NCBI RefSeq assembly: GCF_025466085.1
Contig: NZ_JANLOD010000018.1
Span: 149,001-213,000 of the forward strand
Reading direction: 5' to 3'
Source: Pseudomonas sp. 14P_8.1_Bac3
GTDB lineage: Bacteria > Pseudomonadota > Gammaproteobacteria > Pseudomonadales > Pseudomonadaceae
DNA length: 64,000 bases
The notes beneath the pieces are model-generated. The model saw only the letters and a list, made by a program, of their open reading frames with translations, searched no databases and was not told where the DNA came from. Below, one piece after another: positions 8,869-18,274 of this stretch (position 1 is its first letter; every line of letters starts with the position of its first letter). The translations under genes and the position numbers were made by a program.

Positions 8869-9288
8869 TTACGCGGCCGGTTGCAGACCGAGCAATGCCA
8901 GTTGCTGGGTGCTGCCCTTGTGCTGGATCAGGCGTGGGTCGTCCAGCGGGAAGCTGCGGCCCAGTTCGGTCTCCAGAATAGTCTGCAACTTGCGGGTGTC
9001 GACCTTGCCGTCGGCGCCGATGGCTTCCTTGAGTTTTTCCGGGGCCACCTGCGCATGCTCGCCGGGCGCGTAGTAAATCGCCCCGGAGGCGAAGTCCACC
9101 GCAAAGGCGATCAGGCCGGGAATGATGTAGAACAGCAGGCCCACGGCATCCAGCGCGGCAATGGCCGGGTCAATCTTGCCGTCGATCTGCCCGCGGCGAT
9201 CGGGGTAGAAAATCGAGCCGCACGCGGTCACCTGGGTCAGCAGGGTGGCCACCAGTACACCGCCAATCAGGCGAAAGGGAACACGCAT
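8869..9288 (-). CDS. Predicted lipoprotein of unknown function
   Basis: A 139-residue protein with a signal peptide and a good lipobox (QVTAC, Cys23), followed by GSIFYPDRRGQ and a hydrophobic stretch (LLFYIIPGLIAFAVDF) that could be a membrane helix. The C-terminal half is soluble. Similar pseudomonad proteins have, as I recall, carried the misleading name polyribonucleotide nucleotidyltransferase; nothing here resembles PNPase. GGAGATTTCCT lies just before the ATG. Confidence 0.78.
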   Translation of the reverse strand: MRVPFRLIGGVLVATLLTQVTACGSIFYPDRRGQIDGKIDPAIAALDAVGLLFYIIPGLIAFAVDFASGAIYYAPGEHAQVAPEKLKEAIGADGKVDTRKLQTILETELGRSFPLDDPRLIQHKGSTQQLALLGLQPAA

Positions 9289-9398
9289 AGGAAATCTCCT
9301 GAGTCATCTGGAAAACGAAGCGTTGTCGGTATGAATTAGGACCACGACGAACGCCAGGCAGTTCGCCGTTATACTCGTGGCTCTGTTTTGGAGCCAGC

Positions 9399-11915
9399 AT
9401 GATTTCTCTGCCGATTGATGAAGTTTTACCCGCCCTGCGTGAAGCCCTGGCTACACGCCATGAAGCCGTGCTCGAAGCACCGCCCGGCGCCGGTAAAACC
9501 ACCCGGGTGCCATTGGCCTTGCTGAATGAGCCGTGGTTGGCCGGGCAGACCATTTTAATGCTGGAACCGCGGCGGCTGGCAGCGCGGGCGGCGGCGGAGC
9601 GGCTGGCGTCGGAGTTGGGCGAGAAGGTCGGAGAAACGGTCGGCTACCGGATTCGGCTGGACAGTAAAGTCGGGCCCGGCACACGTATCGAAGTGGTCAC
9701 TGAAGGCATTCTGACCCGGCGCTTGCAGGACGATCCGGCGCTGGAAGGTGTGGGGTTGCTGATTTTCGACGAGTTCCATGAGCGCAGCCTCGACGCGGAT
9801 CTGGCTTTGGCCTTGAGCCTGAATGGCCGGGAGCTGTTCCGCGACGATCAACCGCTGAAAATCCTCCTGATGTCAGCGACCTTGGAAGGTGAACGCCTGG
9901 CCGGGCTGCTTGATGACGCGCCGATCCTGCGCAGCGAAGGGCGCATGTACCCGGTAGCGATGCGCTGGGGCCGGCCGTTCCAGCCCGGTGAATTCATCGA
10001 GCCGCGGGTGGTGCAGACGATCCTCGACGCCCTGAATGACGAAACCGGCAGCCTTCTGGTGTTCCTGCCGGGACAGGCGGAAATCCGCCGGGTGCATCAG
10101 CAAGTGGCCGATGCGCTGGGCGAGAATCCCCACGTGTTGCTCTGCCCGTTGCACGGTGAACTGGACCTGGCCGCGCAACGCGCCGCGATCGATCCGGCGT
10201 CGCCGGGTAAACGCAAAGTGGTGCTGGCCACCAACATCGCCGAGACCAGCCTGACCATCGACGGCGTGCGCGTGGTGATCGATGCGGGGCTGGCACGGGT
10301 GCCGCGTTTCGATCCCGGCAGCGGCATGACCCGCCTCGACACGCAACGCATTTCCCGCGCCAGTGCCACGCAACGCGCGGGCCGGGCCGGGCGGCTGGAG
10401 CCGGGCGTGTGTTATCGCCTGTGGTCACAGGATCAGCACGAGCAATTGGCGGCCTACGCCAGTGCGGAAATTCTTTCGGCGGACCTTGCCGGACTGGCCT
10501 TGCAACTCGGTCGTTGGGGCGTCACGCCGGGGCAGTTGGTCTGGCTCGACGTGCCGCCAACGGCCGCTTATGCACAGGCGCAGGATTTGCTCGAGCGCCT
10601 CGGTGCGTTGGACGGTGAAGCGCTGACCCGCCACGGTCAGGCCATGGCCGAACTGCCGGCGCATCCGCGCATCGCCCACTTGTTGTTGCGCGGCCAGGCG
10701 CTCGGATTGGCGCAGATGGCGTGCGATGTCGCGGCGCTGCTCGGCGAGCGCGACATCTTGCGCGGGGCCGGGGCTGATCTGCACAGCCGGTTGGTGCTGT
10801 TGTCCGGTGAAGAACGGGCGGCACGCGGCGCTCAGGGTGGCGTGCAACGAGCGCGGCAACTGGCGCGGCAGTATCGCGGTTACCTGCGTGGCAAGGCGAC
10901 GGAGCCGGTCAGTGACCCGGATCATCCGCGCTGGCTTGGCGCCTTGCTGGCGCTGGCCTATCCCGACCGTGTGGCGCAGCAGCGCCGGGCCGGTGGCGCG
11001 GAGTATCGGCTGGCCAACGGTCGCGCCGCGTTGTTCGCCGAAGCCGATAGCCTGATGAAACAACCGTGGCTGGTGATCGCTGATCTCGGCAGTCGACAAG
11101 GTCAGCGTGAGGAGCGGATTTATCTGGCAGCGGATTTTGATCCGATGTTGTTCGAGTCGGTGTTGGCCGAACAGGTGCGGGTGGTCGATCAGCTGGATTG
11201 GGACGAGCGCGAAGGCGTGTTGCGCGCCGAGCGTCAGCGCAAGGTCGGGGAACTGGTGCTCAGCCGTGAGCCGTTGACCGGGCTGGATGAGACGGCGCGC
11301 AGTCAGGCGCTGGTGAACCTGGTGCGGCGCAAAGGGCTGGAGTTGCTGCCGTGGACGCCGGAGTTGCGTCAGTGGCAGGCGCGGGTGGCGCTTTTGCGCC
11401 AACTGGACCTTGGCGGTAAGGGCGAGAGCGAGTGGCCGGATGTCAGTGATGCAGCGTTACTGAAGAGTCTTGAGCGGTGGTTGATGCCGTACCTGGGCAA
11501 GGTGTCGCGGCTCAGTCATTTTGCCAGTCTGGACCTGTCGAGCATCGTGCATAACTTGTTGCCGTGGCCGTTGCCGCAGCGGCTGGAGGAACTGGCGCCG
11601 CATCATTTGAGCGTGCCGTCGGGGTCGTCGATTCGCCTGGATTACAGCGAGCAGCCGCCGATTCTGGCCGTGCGGTTGCAGGAGTTGTTCGGCCTGGCGC
11701 AAACGCCGCGTATTGCCGGGGGGCGGCAGGTGGTGAAGTTACATCTGCTGTCACCGGCGCGGCGGCCGGTGCAGGTGACGCAGGACCTGGCGAATTTCTG
11801 GCGCAGCACGTATGCCGAGGTCAAGAAGGATCTGAAGGGTCGTTACCCAAAGCATTACTGGCCGGATGATCCCTTGGTGGCCGAGGCAACCGCCCGGATC
11901 AAACCCCGAAAATAA
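9399..11915 (+). CDS. hrpB: ATP-dependent helicase HrpB
   Basis: An 838-residue DEAH-box helicase of the HrpB family (E. coli about 809-824). Motif I is PPGAGKTT (residues 28-35), motif II DEFHER, motif III SAT, motif V ATNIAETSLTIDG and motif VI QRAGRAGR; helicase-associated domains and the HrpB-specific C-terminal domain (LPWPLPQRLEELAP, KGRYPKHYWPDDP) follow. In family members it is an RNA-dependent NTPase of unclear role. The ATG follows GGAGCC. Confidence 0.95.
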   Translation: MISLPIDEVLPALREALATRHEAVLEAPPGAGKTTRVPLALLNEPWLAGQTILMLEPRRLAARAAAERLASELGEKVGETVGYRIRLDSKVGPGTRIEVVTEGILTRRLQDDPALEGVGLLIFDEFHERSLDADLALALSLNGRELFRDDQPLKILLMSATLEGERLAGLLDDAPILRSEGRMYPVAMRWGRPFQPGEFIEPRVVQTILDALNDETGSLLVFLPGQAEIRRVHQQVADALGENPHVLLCPLHGELDLAAQRAAIDPASPGKRKVVLATNIAETSLTIDGVRVVIDAGLARVPRFDPGSGMTRLDTQRISRASATQRAGRAGRLEPGVCYRLWSQDQHEQLAAYASAEILSADLAGLALQLGRWGVTPGQLVWLDVPPTAAYAQAQDLLERLGALDGEALTRHGQAMAELPAHPRIAHLLLRGQALGLAQMACDVAALLGERDILRGAGADLHSRLVLLSGEERAARGAQGGVQRARQLARQYRGYLRGKATEPVSDPDHPRWLGALLALAYPDRVAQQRRAGGAEYRLANGRAALFAEADSLMKQPWLVIADLGSRQGQREERIYLAADFDPMLFESVLAEQVRVVDQLDWDEREGVLRAERQRKVGELVLSREPLTGLDETARSQALVNLVRRKGLELLPWTPELRQWQARVALLRQLDLGGKGESEWPDVSDAALLKSLERWLMPYLGKVSRLSHFASLDLSSIVHNLLPWPLPQRLEELAPHHLSVPSGSSIRLDYSEQPPILAVRLQELFGLAQTPRIAGGRQVVKLHLLSPARRPVQVTQDLANFWRSTYAEVKKDLKGRYPKHYWPDDPLVAEATARIKPRK

Positions 11916-11922
11916 TGACCGA

Positions 11923-12042
11923 CCCTGTAGGAGCGAGCAGGCTCCGGGCGGCGCTCCGACGAGGGGCGCCAACGATAACGCTGACCACCTGACACGCCCG
12001 GGCGGCCTCAGGTTTTTCGCGAGCATGCTCGCTCCTACAGGT
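11923..12042. repeat. Paired inverted REP element, TGTAGGAGC family
   Basis: CCTGTAGGAGCGAGCAGGCTC faces GAGCATGCTCGCTCCTACAGG across about 80 bases of GC-rich spacer, at the hrpB/lysR convergent junction. The right arm overlaps the last codons of the lysR gene. Confidence 0.8.
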
Positions 12043-12964
12043 GTGGGGACGACTTTTCGGCTTTTGCGGTCAGCTGTTCGCGGCAGTAGTCGGCAAACAA
12101 CTGCGCCGGTTTGGTCAGTTGCCCGCGCTTGAGCCACGCGGCCACCAGCCCTGATCCAGTGACGTCTTCGACGATGTTCACACACACCACTTTCTGCCCG
12201 TCGTAGGTGCATTCCGAATGCGGACGGGTGACCAGGATCGAGAAGCCGAACCCTCGCCCGACCATGCCCCGGACCATCTCGATCGACGGTGAGCTGAAGG
12301 CAATGTTCGGCGACAGGCCCAGTTCCTCGAACAGGCTGACGAAATAGGTGCGGCTCGGCTGCACGTCCAGCAGGATCATCGGCTCCAGGCACAAATCGCG
12401 CAGGGACACTTGCTTGAGCTGGGCAAAACGATGATCCGCCGGCAGCAGGGCATAAGGTCGCTGAGCGGGCATCAGCGGTTCGGTTTCGATGGTCGCGTCG
12501 AGGTCGTGTTCGTACAGGATCGCCAGGTCGAAGGTGCCCGAGGTCAGGCCTTGCACCAGTTCCTGCTGCTCGCCGTCGCGGATGCGGATCTTCACCCCCG
12601 GGTACAGTGCCGAAAACCCGGCAATCAACTGCGGCAAGTACAGCGGCGCGACGGTTTCGAAGCAGCCGATGTCGATCTGCCCGGACACCACGTCATTGTC
12701 CGCCAGGGCATTCTGTTCGAACTCCTTGGCCATGCGCAGCAGTTCCTGGGCCTTGCGATAGAAGCGTGCACCGCTGGGGGTCAAGGACACGCCTTGCGCG
12801 TGGTGACGGATCAGCAGTTGCACGCCGAAGCTGTCTTCCAGGCCTTTGATCGCTGTCGAGATGGCCGGCTGCGCGATGTACAACTTGCGCGAGGCCTCGG
12901 CGACGCTGCCGCATTCGACGGTGGTGATGAAGTACTTCAATTGACGCAGGTTGTAGGCAGCCAC
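12035..12964 (-). CDS. LysR family regulator, divergent to the amine-catabolism genes
   Basis: A 309-residue LTTR. The N-terminal winged helix-turn-helix (LRQLKYFITTVECGSVAEAS, then QPAISTAIKGLE) is followed by a substrate-binding domain from about residue 90. A GTG at 12964 is selected: it has GAGG 7 bases upstream and puts the helix-turn-helix at the usual distance from the N-terminus, while upstream ATGs would add about 10-33 unconserved residues. It is transcribed away from the aldehyde dehydrogenase/aminotransferase genes (211-base gap), the usual layout for a regulator of that operon; the inducer is unknown. Confidence 0.92.
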   Translation of the reverse strand: MAAYNLRQLKYFITTVECGSVAEASRKLYIAQPAISTAIKGLEDSFGVQLLIRHHAQGVSLTPSGARFYRKAQELLRMAKEFEQNALADNDVVSGQIDIGCFETVAPLYLPQLIAGFSALYPGVKIRIRDGEQQELVQGLTSGTFDLAILYEHDLDATIETEPLMPAQRPYALLPADHRFAQLKQVSLRDLCLEPMILLDVQPSRTYFVSLFEELGLSPNIAFSSPSIEMVRGMVGRGFGFSILVTRPHSECTYDGQKVVCVNIVEDVTGSGLVAAWLKRGQLTKPAQLFADYCREQLTAKAEKSSPHL

Positions 12965-13175
12965 GGCAAACCTCGGGATGGATGGACACGACATCCAGGC
13001 AATTTTTGCGCCGACTGCATCCGTTCTGACGACGGTGTTGTTGTGCCTGAACAATAACCACATCGCGCGACACCGGGGAGATGGGGCTGCCCAGTTTTTT
13101 CATGGTCTGCGAAGACATTTTTACTATTTTTACTGGACTCGGGCCTGAGCGACCATCCAATGCACAAGAAAGCCC

Positions 13176-14684
13176 ATGGAGCATCTGAACGTGTTCAAGC
13201 TTGCATATTGGCAAAAAAAAGCCGCGACGCTGGCGTTTCCCGACCAGGCCCTGATCGACGGTCAATCCCGTTCGGCGCAGTCCGGCCAGACCTTCGCCGC
13301 GATCAACCCGGCCACTGGCCAGCGACTGGCCAACCTGGCCGCTTGCGGCAGTGAAGACGTGGACGTCGCGGTGAACAACGCCCGGCAGGTGTTCGAGGCC
13401 GGCACCTGGTCGGCGCGTTCGCCGAATGAGCGCAAGCACGTGCTGCTGCGCCTGGCCGACCTGATCATGACCCATCGCGAAGAGCTGGCGCTGCTGGATT
13501 CGCTGAACATGGGCAAACCGGTGATGGACGCCTACAACATCGATGTGCCGGGCGCCGCCGGGGTGTTTCGCTGGTACGCCGAAAGCCTCGACAAACTCTA
13601 CGACCAGATTGCCCCGAGCGCGCAGAACGTGCTGGCGACCATCACCCGCGAAGCCCTGGGCGTGGTCGCCGCCGTGGTGCCGTGGAATTTTCCGCTGGAC
13701 ATGGCCGCGTGGAAACTCGCGCCAGCCTTGGCCGCTGGCAATTCGGTGATTCTCAAACCCTCCGAACAATCACCGTTCTCCGCCCTGCGGCTGGCTGAAC
13801 TGGCGCTGGAAGCCGGGCTGCCGGCGGGCGTGTTGAACGTGCTGCCGGGCCTCGGTGAACAAACCGGAAAGGCCCTCGGCTTGCACCCCGATGTCGATTG
13901 CCTGGTGTTCACCGGCTCCACCGAAGTCGGCAAATATTTCATGCAGTATTCCGCGCAGTCGAACCTGAAACAGGTGTGGCTGGAATGCGGTGGCAAGAGC
14001 GCGAACCTGGTGTTCGCCGATTGCCAGGATCTGGACCTCGCCGCCGAGAAAGCCGCGTTCGGCATCTTCTTCAACCAGGGCGAAGTCTGCTCGGCCAACT
14101 CGCGGTTGCTGGTGCAGCGTTCGATTCATGACGAGTTCGTCGAGCGCCTCAAAGCCCAGGCCGAACGCTGGTTGCCGGGGGACCCGCTGGACCCGTCGAG
14201 CAGCGCCGGAGCGATTGTCGACAGCCGCCAGACCGCGCGCATCCTGCAGTTCATCGAGCAGGCCGAACGCCAGGGCGCAACCAAGGTGTGTGGCGGCCGG
14301 CAGTCCGTCTTCAACGGCTCCGACAACTTCATTCAGCCGACGATTTTTACCGGTGTGACCCCGGACATGTCGCTGTTCCGCGACGAAGTGTTCGGCCCGG
14401 TGCTCGCGGTGACGGCCTTCGACGACGAGGCACAGGCCTTGCAACTGGCCAACGACAGCGTCTACGGTCTGGCGGCCTCGCTGTGGACCGACGACCTCAA
14501 CCGCGCCCACCGCGTGGCCCGGCAATTACGCGCGGGCACGGTGTCGGTGAACAGCGTCGATGCCCTGGACGTGACCGTGCCGTTCGGCGGCGGCAAGCAG
14601 TCCGGTTTCGGCCGCGACCTGTCACTGCACTCATTCGATAAATACACCCAGTTGAAGACCACCTGGTTTCAACTTCGCTCATAA
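13176..14684 (+). CDS. Aldehyde dehydrogenase, PuuC-like
   Basis: NAD(P)-dependent oxidation of an amino-aldehyde to the acid. The 502-residue protein has the full ALDH fold: VPWNFP, the nucleotide-binding FTGSTEVGK, catalytic Glu270 in LECGGKS and nucleophile Cys305 in GEVCSANSR, plus the C-terminal PFGGGKQSGFGRD. The overall pattern is that of gamma-glutamyl-aminobutyraldehyde dehydrogenase (PuuC/KauB). It lies 39 bases upstream of the aminotransferase and is probably co-transcribed with it, so the two would convert an amine to an aldehyde and then to an acid. The exact substrate is not set by sequence. Confidence 0.9.
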   Translation: MEHLNVFKLAYWQKKAATLAFPDQALIDGQSRSAQSGQTFAAINPATGQRLANLAACGSEDVDVAVNNARQVFEAGTWSARSPNERKHVLLRLADLIMTHREELALLDSLNMGKPVMDAYNIDVPGAAGVFRWYAESLDKLYDQIAPSAQNVLATITREALGVVAAVVPWNFPLDMAAWKLAPALAAGNSVILKPSEQSPFSALRLAELALEAGLPAGVLNVLPGLGEQTGKALGLHPDVDCLVFTGSTEVGKYFMQYSAQSNLKQVWLECGGKSANLVFADCQDLDLAAEKAAFGIFFNQGEVCSANSRLLVQRSIHDEFVERLKAQAERWLPGDPLDPSSSAGAIVDSRQTARILQFIEQAERQGATKVCGGRQSVFNGSDNFIQPTIFTGVTPDMSLFRDEVFGPVLAVTAFDDEAQALQLANDSVYGLAASLWTDDLNRAHRVARQLRAGTVSVNSVDALDVTVPFGGGKQSGFGRDLSLHSFDKYTQLKTTWFQLRS

Positions 14685-14702
14685 CTCATAACAGCCGCTC
14701 AC

Positions 14703-14710
14703 AACAAAAA
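14703..14710 (+). promoter_or_regulatory. Candidate Crc/Hfq catabolite-activity motif
   Basis: AACAAAAA fits AANAANAA and sits directly before the GGAG ribosome-binding site of the aminotransferase, where Hfq-Crc would block translation during growth on preferred carbon sources. Catabolic genes of pseudomonads commonly carry such a motif. Confidence 0.45.
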
Positions 14711-14723
14711 CGGAGAACTGGCG

Positions 14724-16094
14724 ATGACCACACCACGTGAAACCCGCGACTACCAGGCCGCCGATGCTGCGCACCACATTCACGCCTTCGTCGACCAGAA
14801 AGCGCTCAACGATGAAGGGCCGCGGGTGATGGTCCGCGGCGAGCGCCTGCACCTGTGGGACAACGATGGTCGGCGTTACCTCGATGGCATGTCCGGGTTG
14901 TGGTGCACCAACCTCGGTTACGGGCGCAAGGACCTGGCCGCGGCGGCCACTCAACAGCTTGAGCAGCTGCCGTACTACAACATGTTTTTCCACACCACCC
15001 ATCCGCAGGTGATCGAGCTGTCCGAGCTGCTGTTCAGCCTGTTGCCGGGGCACTACAGCCACGCGATCTACACCAACTCCGGGTCCGAAGCCAACGAGGT
15101 GCTGATCCGCACCGTGCGCCGTTACTGGCAGGTGCTGGGCAAGCCCGAGAAGAAAATCATGATCGGCCGCTGGAACGGTTACCACGGCTCGACCTTGGCG
15201 GCGACGGCGCTCGGCGGCATGAAGTTCATGCACGAAATGGGCGGCATGATCCCGGACATCGAACACATCGACGAGCCGTATTACTTCGCCCACGAAGGCA
15301 ACCTGACTCCCGCCGAATTCGGTCTGCGGGCGGCGCAGCAACTGGAAGCGAAGATCCTCGAACTGGGCGCCGACAAGGTTGCCGGGTTCATCGCCGAACC
15401 GTTCCAGGGCGCCGGCGGCATGATTTTCCCGCCGGAAAGTTACTGGCCGGAAATCCAGCGCATCTGCCGTAAATACGACGTGCTGCTGTGCGCCGACGAA
15501 GTGATCGGCGGCTTCGGTCGCACCGGCGAATGGTTCGCCCATGAACACTTCGGTTTCGAGCCGGACACCCTGTCGATCGCCAAGGGCCTGACCTCTGGTT
15601 ACATCCCCATGGGCGGGTTGGTCCTGTCGAAGAAAATGGCGCAGGTGCTGGTGGAGCAAGGCGGCGTGTTCGCCCACGGCCTGACCTATTCCGGGCACCC
15701 GGTGGCGGCGGCGGTGGCCATCGCCAATCTCAAGGCCTTGCGCGACGAAGGCGTGGTGACGCGGGTCAAGGACGACATCGGGCCGTACCTGCAGCAATGC
15801 TTGCGCGAGGTGTTTGGCAATCACCCGTTGGTGGGGGATATCCAGGGTGTCGGGATGGTCGCGGCGCTGCAATTGGCCGAGGACAAGACCAGCCGCAAGC
15901 GTTTTGCCAACGAGAACGACATCGCCTGGCGCTGCCGCACGATTGGTTTCGAAGAAGGGGTGATTATTCGCTCCACGTTGGGGCGGATGATCATGGCGCC
16001 GGCGCTGATTGCCAGTCGTGAGGAGGTGGATGAGCTGGTGGGCAAGACCTTGAAAGCGCTGGACCGGACGGCGCAGGAATACGGTCGGCTGTGA
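14724..16094 (+). CDS. Class III omega-aminotransferase, SpuC-like
   Basis: PLP-dependent transfer of an amino group from an amine or omega-amino acid to pyruvate. The 456-residue protein carries TNSGSEANE, the aromatic-stacking YHGST, Asp258 in CADEVIGGFGR and the Schiff-base Lys287 in SIAKGLTSGY. The family includes SpuC (putrescine/spermidine) and beta-alanine:pyruvate enzymes; the N-terminal HHIHAFVDQKAL block is typical of the SpuC group. GGAG lies 8 bases before the ATG. It works with the preceding dehydrogenase and probably with the importer that begins 380 bases downstream. Confidence 0.9.
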   Translation: MTTPRETRDYQAADAAHHIHAFVDQKALNDEGPRVMVRGERLHLWDNDGRRYLDGMSGLWCTNLGYGRKDLAAAATQQLEQLPYYNMFFHTTHPQVIELSELLFSLLPGHYSHAIYTNSGSEANEVLIRTVRRYWQVLGKPEKKIMIGRWNGYHGSTLAATALGGMKFMHEMGGMIPDIEHIDEPYYFAHEGNLTPAEFGLRAAQQLEAKILELGADKVAGFIAEPFQGAGGMIFPPESYWPEIQRICRKYDVLLCADEVIGGFGRTGEWFAHEHFGFEPDTLSIAKGLTSGYIPMGGLVLSKKMAQVLVEQGGVFAHGLTYSGHPVAAAVAIANLKALRDEGVVTRVKDDIGPYLQQCLREVFGNHPLVGDIQGVGMVAALQLAEDKTSRKRFANENDIAWRCRTIGFEEGVIIRSTLGRMIMAPALIASREEVDELVGKTLKALDRTAQEYGRL

Positions 16095-16118
16095 TTTTTT
16101 AGCGTTCTTGCGGGCCTC

Positions 16119-16194
16119 ATCGCGAGCAGGCTCGCTCCCACATTGGATCTGTGTTGATCACACATCCCCTGTGGGAGCGAGCCTGCTCGCGAAT
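16119..16194. repeat. Paired inverted REP element in the aminotransferase-importer gap
   Basis: ATCGCGAGCAGGCTCGCTCC and GGGAGCGAGCCTGCTCGCGA are perfect inverted arms about 35 bases apart; the arms point inward, opposite to most other copies here. The rest of the 380-base gap (16195-16474) holds no gene and presumably carries the importer promoter. Confidence 0.85.
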
Positions 16195-16474
16195 CCCATG
16201 GCCGATTCAGCACACCTTTCATGTTTTGCACCCAGCCCGTGCACCCCCGCCAACCCCGCCCTTTTACGGCGCACGCTACCCAGTTTTTTCATCACTCCCA
16301 TCGACATATTTCCTAATTTTCCTAATCCCGGCCTTGGTCCAACATCGACTTCGCCAGTCAGCCGAATGCTGCCCACCCCAACGTCCAGCAGAGACCGCAG
16401 GTAGCAGCGCTTGTCCCGGCCCGCTGGCCGTACTGCCCATGACAAAACTAAATCAACAGCTTTGGGAGTGCTCC

Positions 16475-17461
16475 ATGATCAAGTCCTTGCTTACCCGCGT
16501 TGCTCATCCACTGGCGATCACCGCCATTGCCGCCACGGTCGCCACCAGCGCCCAGGCCGGCACCCTGTCCATCGGCCATACCACCTGGGTCGGTTACGGC
16601 ACGCTCTACCTGGCCCAGGACCTGGGCTACTTCAAGGAGAACGGCCTGACCGTCGAATTGCCCGTGGTCGAAGAGGCTTCGATGTACATGGCCGCGCAAG
16701 CGTCGGGCGAGTTGTCGGGCTCGGCGTCGACCATCGATGAAGTGCTCAAGTACCGCCCGCAGTTCTGCTTCAAGGCCGTTGCTGCGCTGGATGACAGCCA
16801 CGGCGGCGACGGCGTGCTGGTGGGCAAGGACGTCAAAAGCCTGCAGGAACTGAAAGGCAAGGCCGTGGCGGTCAACGAAGGCTCGACGTCGCAGTTCTGG
16901 CTCTCGTACCTGCTGAAAAAACACGGCATGAGCATGAGCGACATCACCGTGCAGAACATGACCGCGGACGATGCCGCCACCGCGTTCATCGCCGGTCGTG
17001 TGCCGGCCGCCGTGACCTGGGAACCGCACCTGTCGATGGTGCGCAGCAAGCAGCAGGGCAAGGTGCTGATCGACAGCAGCAGTACGCCGGGAGTGATCGT
17101 CGACGTGGTCGCGCTCAACTGCTCGGTCATCGAGAAGCAGCCGGAAGACGTCAAGGCCCTGGTCGCCGGCCTGTATAAAGCGGTGCAGTACACCAAGGAT
17201 CATCCGCAGGAAGCCTACAAAATCATGGCCAAGGGCGTTGGCGGTTACCTCGCCGATCCGAAGGAACTCGAAGCGGCCGCCCAGGGCGTGCGCTTCTACG
17301 ATCAGGCCATGAGCGAAAAACTCCTCGGCTCGCCGGGCAAGCCGGGCGACAGCGAACCGCTGATCAAACTGGCCAATGAAACCGCCAGTGAACTGCAGGG
17401 CAAACCCTACAACGTCAGCAATGACGACCTGATCGACAACCGTTTCGTCACCCCGCTGTAG
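16475..17461 (+). CDS. ABC transporter substrate-binding protein, NitT/TauT family
   Basis: A 328-residue periplasmic binding protein. The N-terminal signal peptide ends at SAQA (about residue 29), and mature sequence TLSIGHTTWVGYGTLYLAQDLGYFKENGL is the hallmark opening of the NMT1/SsuA/TauA class. Such proteins deliver nitrate, sulfonates, taurine or thiamine precursors. With the ALDH and aminotransferase upstream, an amine or amino-sulfonate ligand is possible, but this is inference. ATG at 16475 follows GGGAG. The permease gene starts 9 bases after its stop. Confidence 0.9.
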   Translation: MIKSLLTRVAHPLAITAIAATVATSAQAGTLSIGHTTWVGYGTLYLAQDLGYFKENGLTVELPVVEEASMYMAAQASGELSGSASTIDEVLKYRPQFCFKAVAALDDSHGGDGVLVGKDVKSLQELKGKAVAVNEGSTSQFWLSYLLKKHGMSMSDITVQNMTADDAATAFIAGRVPAAVTWEPHLSMVRSKQQGKVLIDSSSTPGVIVDVVALNCSVIEKQPEDVKALVAGLYKAVQYTKDHPQEAYKIMAKGVGGYLADPKELEAAAQGVRFYDQAMSEKLLGSPGKPGDSEPLIKLANETASELQGKPYNVSNDDLIDNRFVTPL

Positions 17462-17470
17462 GAGGTTGGC

Positions 17471-18274
17471 ATGTTCAAGCGCAATTCATGGCTGAGCCGC
17501 TGCATCACACCCAAGACCGGTTTGCCGGTCTCGGTGATCTGGAGCGCCAGCGGCCTGGCCTGGGTGTTGTTGGTCGGCCTGTGGGCCGGGTTGTCGTACG
17601 GCGGCGTGGTGCCGGGCATGTTCCTGCCGACACCGGGCGCGGTGTTCGACGCCGCCGTGCGCCTGAGCCGCGACGGCACCCTCGGTGTCCACGTGTGGGC
17701 CAGCCTCGAAGTGGTGATGGTCGGCTTCATCGTCTCCTCGCTGGTGGCGGTGCCGCTGGGGTTATTGATGGGCAGCTTCCGCATCGTCCAGGCGTTCCTC
17801 GAGCCGATGGTCAACTTCATCCGCTACCTGCCGGTGACTTCGTTCGTGCCGCTGTTCATTTTGTGGATCGGCATCGGTTTGGAACAGCGGGTCTCGGTGA
17901 TCATCTTCGGCGTGTTTTTCCAGCAACTGGTGATGATCGCGGACGTGTCCAAAGGCATCTCCAAGGACCTGATCAACGCGTCTTACACGCTGGGTTCGAA
18001 CCGCCGTGACGCGGTGCTGCACGTGATCGCCCCGGCCTCGCTGCCCGGCGTGCTCGACACCTTGCGCGTGACCATGGGATGGGCCTGGACGTACCTGGTG
18101 GTCGCCGAGCTGGTCGCCGCGTCCAGCGGCCTGGGTTACCTGAGCCTCAAAGCCATGCGCGGCTTTCAGGTGGACGTGATTTTCCTCGCCATCGCGATCA
18201 TCGGCCTGCTGGGCCTGGTCACCGATCAACTGTTCCGTTTCCTTCGCTTGAGGATTGCCGCATGGGCTCAGTAA
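17471..18274 (+). CDS. ABC transporter permease, SsuC/TauC type
   Basis: A 267-residue inner-membrane permease with about six helices and the EAA-type loop (STSYTLGSNRRDAVLHVIAPASLPGVLDTLR region, residues ~175-200) that couples to the ATPase. It is preceded by TAGGAGGTTGGC, an excellent ribosome-binding site overlapping the end of the binding-protein gene. Its 3' end overlaps the ATPase gene by 13 bases, so the two are translationally coupled. Confidence 0.9.
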   Translation: MFKRNSWLSRCITPKTGLPVSVIWSASGLAWVLLVGLWAGLSYGGVVPGMFLPTPGAVFDAAVRLSRDGTLGVHVWASLEVVMVGFIVSSLVAVPLGLLMGSFRIVQAFLEPMVNFIRYLPVTSFVPLFILWIGIGLEQRVSVIIFGVFFQQLVMIADVSKGISKDLINASYTLGSNRRDAVLHVIAPASLPGVLDTLRVTMGWAWTYLVVAELVAASSGLGYLSLKAMRGFQVDVIFLAIAIIGLLGLVTDQLFRFLRLRIAAWAQ